A stretch of DNA of 5,594 nt, taken from the NCBI GenBank assembly GCA_025453925.1, contig JALOPK010000232.1, forward strand, positions 1 to 5,594, written 5' to 3'. The DNA is from Candidatus Eiseniibacteriota bacterium. Its GTDB lineage: Bacteria > JAFGKV01. The notes under the pieces were generated by a model. The model saw only the letters and a list, made by a program, of their open reading frames with translations. It had not been told where the DNA came from and did not search any database. This document shows, in pieces, positions 1-5,594 of the stretch. Within the stretch, counting starts at the first letter, position 1, and every line of letters starts with the position of its first letter. Made by a program: the position numbers and the translations under genes.

Positions 1-2
1 AA

Positions 3-758
3 CTCGCGGGAGGTGGCGTCCTGGAGACGATTACCACCGACCCGCAAATGGGCATCGAGCGCATCAATCAGCTCATCGCGCCGGTCTACGATGGATCGCC
101 TTTCTATGTGAGTGACCGGACGTCCTTCTATGTCGAGCGTAGAGTCCCCTATCCCCGTTACATGTGCTACGACTGCCACAATCCGTGGCACTGGGATCCG
201 TACTATGCGATCTGTCCGGCGTTCGAGATCGTGATCTTCAGTCGCTATGACGACTACTACTACCGCCCGCCGTACAATCCCTGGGGACGGCGGCCGTACT
301 ACTGGTACAAGCGGAAACTGAATCGCGAGTACCCGACCGTGAAGTACAAGTACTCGTCCGGACGGGAGTACTGGACGGGACGGACCAAGGCGAAGTGGAC
401 CTACCCGGAACAGCCCTCCAAGGGAGACCGCGACGGGGACAGGAGAAACCGTGGTGACGACGACCGATGGAAGGACATCACCACGCCCGACCGCCCCAGT
501 GCACCGGACATCAGGATCAAGAACCCGCCCCGTGAAGAACGGAGCGGCTCGCGGGATGGGGACTCGGATGGTACCAGGGTCCGGTCGCCGGAGCCTGAGA
601 AGCGCGACAAGCCTCAGACGCCCCAACCCGACCGTCAGATCCAGACGCGTCCGTACTATCGCGAGAAGGAGCCTGAGCGGCGTGATGAGGGGCGGGACAA
701 GCCCCAGAGTCGTCCGCAGCAGAGCGATTCCTCCGCGAGCAGGCAGAAGGAGAAGTAG
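3..758 (+). CDS. Aromatic-rich protein of unknown function with charged disordered tail (5' end outside window)
   Basis: I do not recognise this family. The reading frame is open from position 3 to a TAG at 756-758. The first in-frame ATG, at 48, has no Shine-Dalgarno sequence before it, and the 15 codons upstream read as plausible protein, so the gene probably starts outside the window. Numbering from that ATG, residues 1-65 hold a short ordered-looking part with a CYDCH motif (40-44) and a third Cys at 56. Residues 66-118 are dominated by Tyr, Trp, Pro and Arg (for example DDYYYRPPY). Residues 122-236 are a low-complexity tail of Arg, Asp, Glu, Lys, Pro, Gln and Ser, expected to be disordered. 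CxxCH is the c-type heme attachment motif, but a single copy is weak evidence. The stop lies 8 bases before the lipoprotein gene, which suggests co-transcription. Envelope location is a guess, since any signal peptide would be upstream. Confidence 0.75.
   Translation, partial: LAGGGVLETITTDPQMGIERINQLIAPVYDGSPFYVSDRTSFYVERRVPYPRYMCYDCHNPWHWDPYYAICPAFEIVIFSRYDDYYYRPPYNPWGRRPYYWYKRKLNREYPTVKYKYSSGREYWTGRTKAKWTYPEQPSKGDRDGDRRNRGDDDRWKDITTPDRPSAPDIRIKNPPREERSGSRDGDSDGTRVRSPEPEKRDKPQTPQPDRQIQTRPYYREKEPERRDEGRDKPQSRPQQSDSSASRQKEK
747..752 (+). promoter_or_regulatory. Ribosome binding site of the sulfatase-like lipoprotein gene
   Basis: AAGGAG lies inside the last codons of the upstream gene, 14 bases before the GTG start at 767. 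The spacing is long. However, 767 is the first ATG, GTG or TTG in this frame after the in-frame stops near 674-688, and it is the only start that keeps the lipoprotein signal, so the start itself is well supported. The SD embedded in the preceding gene fits translational coupling. Confidence 0.5.
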
Positions 759-766
759 TCCACTTC

Positions 767-2557
767 GTGGCAGGGTTCTCAACGTGCTGCCGGGCGGGCC
801 TCGCGGCCTTCCTGGCAGCATCTCTTGTTGGGTGCGGCTCCCGGCCCAACATCCTGCTCGTCACGCTGGACACCACCAGAGCCGATTATCTGGGATGCTA
901 CGGCCGCGCGGTGGCCCACACCCCCACACTGGATTCGCTCGCCCACAGCGGCGCACGGTTCACCCGCGCATACACGCCCGCGCCGCTCACCCTTCCGGCC
1001 CACGCGTCGCTGATGACCGGATTGTTTCCCTGGGAGCATCAGGTTCGCGACAACGGACTGTACCGCCTCGATGACTCCACTGCCGTGCTGGCCGAGTTGC
1101 TGTCGCGGTCGGGTTACTGGTGCGCGGCGGTCATCGGGGCGCATCCGTTGGTGGCTCAGTATGGTCTGGCCCGCGGGTTTGCCGTGTATGACGACGCGCT
1201 CCGGTCTTCGGTGAGCCCCTTCGAGTACCCAGAGCGCCCCGCGTTCGAGGTCACGTCCCGGGCGCTGGCGGCCTTTGGATCACGTCCCGGGCGCGCACCT
1301 CTCTTCGCATGGGTGCACTACTTCGACCCCCATGCGCCGTATGCAAGCCCCCGGGGATCCATGACGGGGTACGATGTCGAGATCGCCAGGGTGGATCATG
1401 AGTTAGGCAGGCTTCTCCGCGGTCTTCCCAAGGGACCGTGGATGGTCGTCGTCGCCGGCGACCACGGCGAGGGCCTCGGCGAGCATGGGGAGGAAACGCA
1501 TGGCGACTTCCTGTACAATACGACCCTCCGGGTGCCGTTGATCGTCAGCGGGCACGGCTGGGACCGCAGTGTGGAGCGTGAGGATGCCACGAGTCTCGTC
1601 GACGTGTTCCCCACGATTCTCGCCGCTGCGGGAGTCGCCATTCCGCCGAATTCGGGGCAGGACCTCAGTCACCGCCAGGCCCCCCACCCGATTCGGGCGG
1701 AGACTATCCACCCGCTGGTGCGATATGGCTGGCCTCCGCTGCGGAGCGTCGAACACGATGGCATGAAGCTCATCCAGGGCGAGCGCATGGAGTTGTTCGA
1801 GGTGGCCGCCGATCAGGGCGAGCGGGAGGAGTTGAGCCGGTCGAAGCCCGGCGACGTGGCGGCGCTGCTCCCCCTGCTGCCGCCGTTGCCGCAGGTCGGC
1901 GGGGTGTCGCCCATGGGTTCACACGACAGGGATGCCCTCGCCGCCTTAGGATACTTCCCGGAGCCCGGCCCTTCCATCACCCCGCGTGACGAACTCCTTG
2001 TGATGCTTGAACGGGGGAACCGTCTGGTGCAGGGGAAGCAGTGGGGTGAGGCCCAGCTTCACTTCGCGGCGGTGGTTGCCCGCGATCCGGGGAATCTGTG
2101 GGCGCGAATGGGAGTCGGAACCTGTCGTGCCGGCATGGGTGAGCTCGCGGGGGCGGACAGCGTCTTTCGATCCATTCTGGAGAACCACCCGGCCTATCTG
2201 CCCGCGCTCCAGAATCTCGCCATGCTGCGACTCATGATGGATGACTACCAGGAGGCCGAGCGTCTCCACGCGGCAGTCCTGGAACTCATGCCGGCCGATG
2301 TCACGTCTCTGGAAGCATCGGCCGTGTGTCAGCGCTGGCTGAAGAAGTACCCCGAAAGCCTCTCGACCTACCGAAGGCTGGCCGCCGTGAGACCCGGCGA
2401 CTCACGGGTGCTGCGGGACATGGGCAGTCTCCTGGCCTACCACCTCAACGATCGCGCCGAGGCAGGGAGGTTGTGGCGGCAGGCCCTCGCCATCGACCCG
2501 AACCTGCCGCAACGTCGGGAAATGGAGCGCGAGATGCAGCGCTGGGCCGAGCAGTGA
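767..2557 (+). CDS. Sulfatase-superfamily lipoprotein with C-terminal TPR domain
   Basis: This is probably a membrane-anchored hydrolase or transferase of the alkaline phosphatase/sulfatase superfamily; its substrate is unknown. It starts at GTG and has a short signal peptide ending in the lipobox LVGC (Cys23). The +2 residue is Gly, so outer-membrane sorting is likely. The catalytic domain spans about residues 27-345. It contains NILLVTLDTTRAD (metal-ligand Asp35), TLPAHASLMTG (75-85), HQVRDNG (91-97), HYFDPHAPY (184-192), a second metal site AGDHGEG (Asp232, His233) and HGDFLYNTTLRVPLIV (245-260). In classical sulfatases the 75-85 segment reads C/S-x-P-x-R, with the Cys or Ser converted to formylglycine. 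Here the nucleophile position is Thr75 and the Arg position is His79, so formylglycine-dependent sulfatase activity is doubtful. A Thr nucleophile is known in phosphoethanolamine transferases of this superfamily. About four to five TPR units follow (residues 409-578), probably for protein contacts. The gene lies 8 bases after the upstream gene and converges with the peptidase gene. Confidence 0.92.
   Translation: MAGFSTCCRAGLAAFLAASLVGCGSRPNILLVTLDTTRADYLGCYGRAVAHTPTLDSLAHSGARFTRAYTPAPLTLPAHASLMTGLFPWEHQVRDNGLYRLDDSTAVLAELLSRSGYWCAAVIGAHPLVAQYGLARGFAVYDDALRSSVSPFEYPERPAFEVTSRALAAFGSRPGRAPLFAWVHYFDPHAPYASPRGSMTGYDVEIARVDHELGRLLRGLPKGPWMVVVAGDHGEGLGEHGEETHGDFLYNTTLRVPLIVSGHGWDRSVEREDATSLVDVFPTILAAAGVAIPPNSGQDLSHRQAPHPIRAETIHPLVRYGWPPLRSVEHDGMKLIQGERMELFEVAADQGEREELSRSKPGDVAALLPLLPPLPQVGGVSPMGSHDRDALAALGYFPEPGPSITPRDELLVMLERGNRLVQGKQWGEAQLHFAAVVARDPGNLWARMGVGTCRAGMGELAGADSVFRSILENHPAYLPALQNLAMLRLMMDDYQEAERLHAAVLELMPADVTSLEASAVCQRWLKKYPESLSTYRRLAAVRPGDSRVLRDMGSLLAYHLNDRAEAGRLWRQALAIDPNLPQRREMEREMQRWAEQ
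1991..2500 (+). repeat. TPR-encoding tandem repeat region
   Basis: Residues 409-578 of the lipoprotein divide into about five units of roughly 34 residues. They show the TPR pattern of Gly/Ala at helix-packing positions and a closing Pro: ARDPGN at 439-444, ENHPAY at 472-477, ELMPAD at 506-511, AVRPGD at 540-545 and AIDPNL at 575-580. The fourth unit is the least regular. This is a protein-level repeat; the DNA copies have diverged. Confidence 0.75.
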
Positions 2558-2575
2558 TCTCCCTCGAAGAAACGC

Positions 2576-2587
2576 CGGGCTACCCCG
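2576..2587. terminator. Weak hairpin between convergent genes, possible terminator
   Basis: CGGG-CTAC-CCCG forms a perfect 4-bp GC stem in the 30-base gap between the two convergent stop codons, and it abuts the TAA of the peptidase gene. The stem is short and only TTAT follows on the plus strand, so as an intrinsic terminator it is weak. Its position is the main argument for it. Confidence 0.2.
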
Positions 2588-5320
2588 TTATGGGATCCTC
2601 AGGACGAGGCTCGAAGAGACGCCCTGCCCGCTCTTGATTGCCACGCGGTAGACGCCCGGGGCCACACCTGCCAGGGAGAGGGTCTCCTCGGTCGTTGACC
2701 GCTGCGGCGAGAAGGCCCGGGCCATGACGCGACGCCCCGCCACATCGTGGAGTTCAATGGTGACCAGTCTGCCCGCGGGAGACTCGAAACGAAGCAGCGC
2801 GTGGTCGCCGCACGGCACAGGGCTCACCGACAGGAGCCTCACCTCGGGATGGGGTGCGGGCTCCGGAGGCGAGGCCGCGGTGTCCCGCGTGTAGAATCCC
2901 GTCCGAGCGAGATCCACCCGGTGCGTGGCCCAGCACGGGCGAGCAGCAGGATCCTTCTGATCCAACGCCACCACTCCGGCGTCAGTCCCCACCACAAGCT
3001 CCAGGTCGCCGTCCGCGTCGAGATCGGCCAGACTCGGGGGTGAGAGAGGCGAGGCCGACAGATAGATCGGTGATGGGGCCAGGACGGCGCCGTTCCCATC
3101 CAGGAAGTAGACCACGCCCCCATCGGTGGAGCAGAGGAGCTCTGGCAAGCCCAAGCCATCGAGGTCAGCGGCCGCCAGGCCCGTGAGTGATGATCCCTGG
3201 AGGGCCTTGGGCCATCCGGGAAGGTGCGCGCCCTGGGAGTCGACGACGTGCAGCTTCATGTCGCTGGTGGCGAACACGGCCTCCAGCATGGTGTCGCCGT
3301 TCATGTCCAGCGAGAGGAGGGCGGAGCGTATGTAGGGCGAGCCGGAATACACCGTGGTCACGGTCCCATCCAACTCCAAAAGATGCACCGACCCGCGCGC
3401 CGCGCAGAGGATCTCAAGCGCTCCGTCGGCGTCAACGTCAGCGACCACCGGCTCGGTCCAGACCTCTCCGGCCAGCGTCACGGGCCATCCCGCGGCAGAG
3501 ACTCCCCGGGAGTCAAGGAGGTGCAGAGCGCCCGCCCGGGTTCCACAGACGACGTGGAGACCCTCCGGAAGCGGCGCCAGCGCTGCCCCGCTGATGATCG
3601 GTGCGCCGAGATCAACCGGCCATCCCTGGGCAGGGGTTCCGTCGGCCATGACCGCCCAGAGCATGCTGTCGATGGTGCCGGCCACCATCTCGGGGCGGCT
3701 GTCGCCGTCGAGGTCCGCCAGCATGACCGTGCCGACGATTCCGGCGCCGACGTCGGCCTCGACCAGCGGTTCTCCCGAAAGCCGATATGCGGCCAGCTTG
3801 TTGTTGCGGGATCCCACGACGATCTCCGGAACGCCGTCACCATCCAAATCGCCGATGGCCGGGGCGGAGCGAACTGCGTCACCCATAGTGGCCGGCCATC
3901 CCGGCAAAGGAGCGCCATCCGATCCGAGCACGTACAGGTCGCCCCACCGGTCGGCGACGGCGGTCAGCATGGCTTCACCCGCGGGGAAACACGCAGGTCC
4001 GGCGTAGAACTGGCCTGTCGTGAGCACCGGCCAGCCGGCCTGTGCCAGCGAGGGCTGCACGGTGATCTCTGCTGCCTTCTGGTAGGGCGAGGTTCCCGCT
4101 TCCCCCGACACCATGGTCAGCGCGAGCGGGATTTCATTCACGGGGCCGGCCTCGTCCAGCGAGACCGTGAGTGATCCGGAACAGAAGAGACTGTCTCCCG
4201 GCAGGATGAGATCGGGGAAGCTCGCCACGCCCTGGGTGACCGTGACATTGTCGGGCGACCCGGATCCTGCCAGGGTGAGGGTGAGACCATCCGCTGATCC
4301 CCAGTAGGGGCTGTTGATGACCCAGAAAGAGAGCGAGGCCTGTTCACCCGGATTCGCGATGCCGTCGCCGTCGCCTGAGGTCTCGACCAGCGCCACCGGT
4401 GACACCGAGAGGTTTGGCCGGCCAGGGAGCTCAACCGACAGCCAAATGCTCCAGTCCTCCATCATGCACTGGCCGTACTTGATCCGGAAGTAGCCGCCTT
4501 CGCCCCAGTCGCCCCAGGAGTTCTTGCAGATCCAGCACTCGAGGGCATCATCCCACCCGACGATGGCCACCGCATGGCCGCCCTCCTCGCCGCCCCACAC
4601 ATGCTCATACACGCCGCCGTTGTACGCCTGGAAGTCGCTGTAGACGATGAACGCCACGTAGACGGGGCCGTTGAGGACAGCGGTCTTGATCGCGTCACGA
4701 TTCGGGCCGATCCATCCCCAGTCCTGCACCCGCACCGTCTCCATATCGGCGAAGGGGCAGTGATCGCCGCAGGCCACATTATCCGTGGCCTCGTAGCCCA
4801 TGCAGCCTTCAGTGATGGTACCTGTGTTCTCGAGGAACTCGCAGGTGCCCGAAATGCTGTATCCGTTGCACGAGCCGGGGCTGCATGAGACGAGATACTG
4901 CTCCGAGAGATCCACGGTGGGGTTGGGCACGAAGGCATCGAGCGCCATGCGGGACTCCATGGCAGCCACCGCGCCGAAGGCCCAGCATGAGCCGCACTGT
5001 GCCTGATCGCGGATCGGCGTGACGAAGTTCTCGCCATCGGCGTTTCGCCAGTCCCACGCGGGCGGCAGCCGATCGGAGCCGCCCTGCAGATGAACGGTGC
5101 CCGGCTCGCGTGTTTCCAGGGACCGATCCCAGCCAAGGAGCGCCCGCCGGTCCTCGGGAGAGCGATCCCAGATGCGATTGGGCCCTGCCGTCCATTGGGC
5201 TCCCTTGGCCTCGATGGCCCTTTGAATGAACACGAGGTCATCGGCACGGCCGGACGCAGGAATTGTGCTCGCCATCAGGATGAAGGCAAGGAGCGACGCA
5301 TGGGAACGGGTAGGCTTCAA
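2588..5320 (-). CDS. Secreted papain-family (C1A) cysteine peptidase with Ig-like, beta-propeller and FlgD-Ig-like domains
   Basis: This is a secreted endopeptidase by family. I place the start at TTG 5318-5320, giving 910 residues; an in-frame ATG at 5330-5332 would add four. From the TTG, a clean signal peptide (MKPTRSH, then a hydrophobic core to about residue 24) is followed by a short propeptide-like segment (27-84) and the C1A domain (about 84-298). The catalytic set is complete: Gln108 and Cys112 in QCGSCWAF, His249 in GGHAVAIVGW, and Asn267 in CKNSWGDWG. Many extra Cys residues (for example 146, 151, 160, 173, 184, 188) suggest disulfides. Next come an Ig-like linker (about 301-425, with DGDGIANPGE), an FG-GAP-like propeller (about 428-810) and a C-terminal domain (827-910). 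That last domain has HDVAGRRV and APGVYRVAIKSG, resembling FlgD-Ig and type IX sorting domains. The propeller may bind surface ligands (inference). The gene converges with the lipoprotein gene and has its own upstream region. Confidence 0.93.
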   Translation of the reverse strand: MKPTRSHASLLAFILMASTIPASGRADDLVFIQRAIEAKGAQWTAGPNRIWDRSPEDRRALLGWDRSLETREPGTVHLQGGSDRLPPAWDWRNADGENFVTPIRDQAQCGSCWAFGAVAAMESRMALDAFVPNPTVDLSEQYLVSCSPGSCNGYSISGTCEFLENTGTITEGCMGYEATDNVACGDHCPFADMETVRVQDWGWIGPNRDAIKTAVLNGPVYVAFIVYSDFQAYNGGVYEHVWGGEEGGHAVAIVGWDDALECWICKNSWGDWGEGGYFRIKYGQCMMEDWSIWLSVELPGRPNLSVSPVALVETSGDGDGIANPGEQASLSFWVINSPYWGSADGLTLTLAGSGSPDNVTVTQGVASFPDLILPGDSLFCSGSLTVSLDEAGPVNEIPLALTMVSGEAGTSPYQKAAEITVQPSLAQAGWPVLTTGQFYAGPACFPAGEAMLTAVADRWGDLYVLGSDGAPLPGWPATMGDAVRSAPAIGDLDGDGVPEIVVGSRNNKLAAYRLSGEPLVEADVGAGIVGTVMLADLDGDSRPEMVAGTIDSMLWAVMADGTPAQGWPVDLGAPIISGAALAPLPEGLHVVCGTRAGALHLLDSRGVSAAGWPVTLAGEVWTEPVVADVDADGALEILCAARGSVHLLELDGTVTTVYSGSPYIRSALLSLDMNGDTMLEAVFATSDMKLHVVDSQGAHLPGWPKALQGSSLTGLAAADLDGLGLPELLCSTDGGVVYFLDGNGAVLAPSPIYLSASPLSPPSLADLDADGDLELVVGTDAGVVALDQKDPAARPCWATHRVDLARTGFYTRDTAASPPEPAPHPEVRLLSVSPVPCGDHALLRFESPAGRLVTIELHDVAGRRVMARAFSPQRSTTEETLSLAGVAPGVYRVAIKSGQGVSSSLVLRIP
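2891..4039 (-). repeat. FG-GAP/VCBS-like beta-propeller repeat region
   Basis: Residues 428-810 of the peptidase (numbered from the TTG start) divide into about eight units of 45-50 residues. Six carry the calcium-loop pattern D-x-D-x-D-G-x-x-E or a variant, at about 491-499, 536-544, 628-636, 672-680, 719-727 and 766-774. 'GWP' recurs at 429, 474, 566, 611 and 702. The unit at about 576-615 has lost the acidic loop (LAPLPEGLH), and the 719-727 loop has Leu in place of one Asp. The stretch closes with CWATHRVDLARTGFY, which resembles the strand that often ends such propellers. Whether seven or eight blades form cannot be settled by eye. Confidence 0.75.
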
Positions 5321-5324
5321 GGAG

Positions 5325-5330
5325 TCCTCC
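5325..5330 (-). promoter_or_regulatory. Ribosome binding site that favours the TTG start of the peptidase
   Basis: On the minus strand GGAGGA is followed by CTCC and then TTG (5318-5320). The GGAGG core is therefore 5 bases from the TTG, a normal spacing. The same bases overlap the second and third codons of the ATG start at 5330-5332, which has no purine-rich site of its own just upstream. This favours the TTG start. Confidence 0.6.
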
Positions 5331-5333
5331 ATG

Positions 5334-5342
5334 ATCTATAAT
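5334..5342. promoter_or_regulatory. AT-rich promoter-like element, possibly bidirectional
   Basis: The plus strand carries an exact TATAAT at 5337-5342, pointing away from the peptidase. The minus strand reads TATAGAT across 5340-5334, a partial -10 match pointing towards it. No good TTGACA lies at the expected distance on either strand. The minus-strand -10 is also very close to the start codon, so the real peptidase promoter could lie further upstream. The stretch stands out as AT-rich in GC-rich surroundings. Confidence 0.25.
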
Positions 5343-5344
5343 TC

Positions 5345-5357
5345 AGGAACGTTTCCT
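5345..5357. repeat. Small inverted repeat upstream of the peptidase gene
   Basis: AGGAA-CGT-TTCCT is a 5-bp inverted repeat with a 3-base spacer, 25 bases upstream of the TTG start and beside the promoter-like element. It could be an operator half-site pair or chance; the arms are short. Confidence 0.25.
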
Positions 5358-5594
5358 ATTTTGATCACTAGGAGCTACGTCATCACGCGCGGAGAGTCAA
5401 GCCTGACGAGCCCGAACACGCAAGAGGGATGCGACTGCTGGATCCCCACCGCGTCCGGAGTCTCGACCTATGCAGTCTGTGCCGCTACCTGGCTTCGTCG
5501 GTACCGTCAAGCGGTGTCATTCGCAGGTCTTCTCATGGTGGCGACACCCCGCCGACCGGGTATCGCGGGATCATGCCGTCCTCGCGTGCCGTGC
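5358..5594. other. Upstream region with no convincing gene
   Basis: The last 237 bases carry no recognisable protein, tRNA or other RNA. All three minus-strand frames are interrupted. On the plus strand an ATG at 5429 opens a frame of 55 codons that runs off the window. Its product (starting MRLLDPHRVRSLDL) resembles nothing I know, and GAGGG abuts the ATG too closely for a normal ribosome site. An 8-base palindrome, CGGTACCG, lies near 5497 without a supporting context. Confidence 0.5.

Noticed and set aside
48-50. ATG as the true start of the first gene
   Set aside because: No ribosome binding site precedes it, the frame is open back to the window edge, and the product from here would lack any N-terminal signal.
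451-1074. Plus-strand open frame of 207 codons spanning the junction of the first two genes
   Set aside because: It overlaps two better supported genes in another frame, and its product is an Arg/Pro/Ser-rich translation typical of a GC-rich shadow frame.
3224-4174. Plus-strand open frame of 316 codons antisense to the peptidase
   Set aside because: It lies wholly opposite the propeller-coding region, whose recurring Asp-Gly codons in GC-rich DNA keep antisense frames open. Its product has no recognisable domain or signal and is low in hydrophobic pattern.
4462-5247. Minus-strand open frame of 261 codons inside the peptidase gene
   Set aside because: It is an alternative frame of the C1A-coding region; the catalytic motifs are all in the other frame, and its product is Arg/Ser/Pro-rich.
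5429-5594. Plus-strand ATG with 55 open codons running off the window
   Set aside because: No recognisable product, the purine-rich run touches the ATG, and third-position GC looks lower than I would expect for a gene here. More sequence to the right could revive it.
1-5594. CRISPR array, tRNA, insertion sequence, toxin-antitoxin or defence system
   Set aside because: I looked for regular direct repeats, cloverleaf-like sequence, terminal inverted repeats with a transposase, and small paired genes, and found none.

Overview
The window is GC-rich and gene-dense. Its gene set suggests an uncultured-type bacterium from or near the FCB superphylum, such as Eisenbacteria, Latescibacterota or Krumholzibacteriota. 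This is an inference from three traits: a large secreted protein ending in a FlgD-Ig/type IX-sorting-like domain, FG-GAP-type propeller repeats with recurring 'GWP' motifs, and a sulfatase-TPR lipoprotein of the 'TLP[SA]H' type. No rRNA, tRNA, mobile element or CRISPR array is visible.

Layout. Positions 3-758 (+) hold the 3' part of a gene that enters from outside the window. It encodes an aromatic-rich protein with one CxxCH motif and a long, highly charged, probably disordered tail. Eight bases later, and very likely in the same transcript, 767-2557 (+) encodes a lipoprotein with an alkaline-phosphatase/sulfatase-superfamily catalytic domain fused to C-terminal TPR repeats. In it the usual sulfatase Cys/Ser nucleophile position is Thr and the partner Arg is His. 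Facing this pair across 30 bases is a gene on the minus strand (2588-5320, or to 5332). It encodes a secreted papain-family (C1A) cysteine peptidase followed by an Ig-like linker, an FG-GAP-like beta-propeller of about eight units and a FlgD-Ig-like C-terminal domain. Upstream of it, 5333-5594 has an AT-rich promoter-like stretch with a small inverted repeat, and no convincing gene.

How they fit together. All three products appear to be exported or envelope-associated. The lipoprotein and the peptidase show this directly through their signal peptides; for the first gene it is a guess, because its N-terminus is missing. The first two genes probably form an operon. The peptidase is convergent with them, so it is a separate transcription unit and shared function cannot be claimed. 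I see no defence, mobile or biosynthetic system here. The most notable points are the altered active site of the sulfatase-like lipoprotein, the multidomain architecture of the peptidase and a start-site question for the peptidase.
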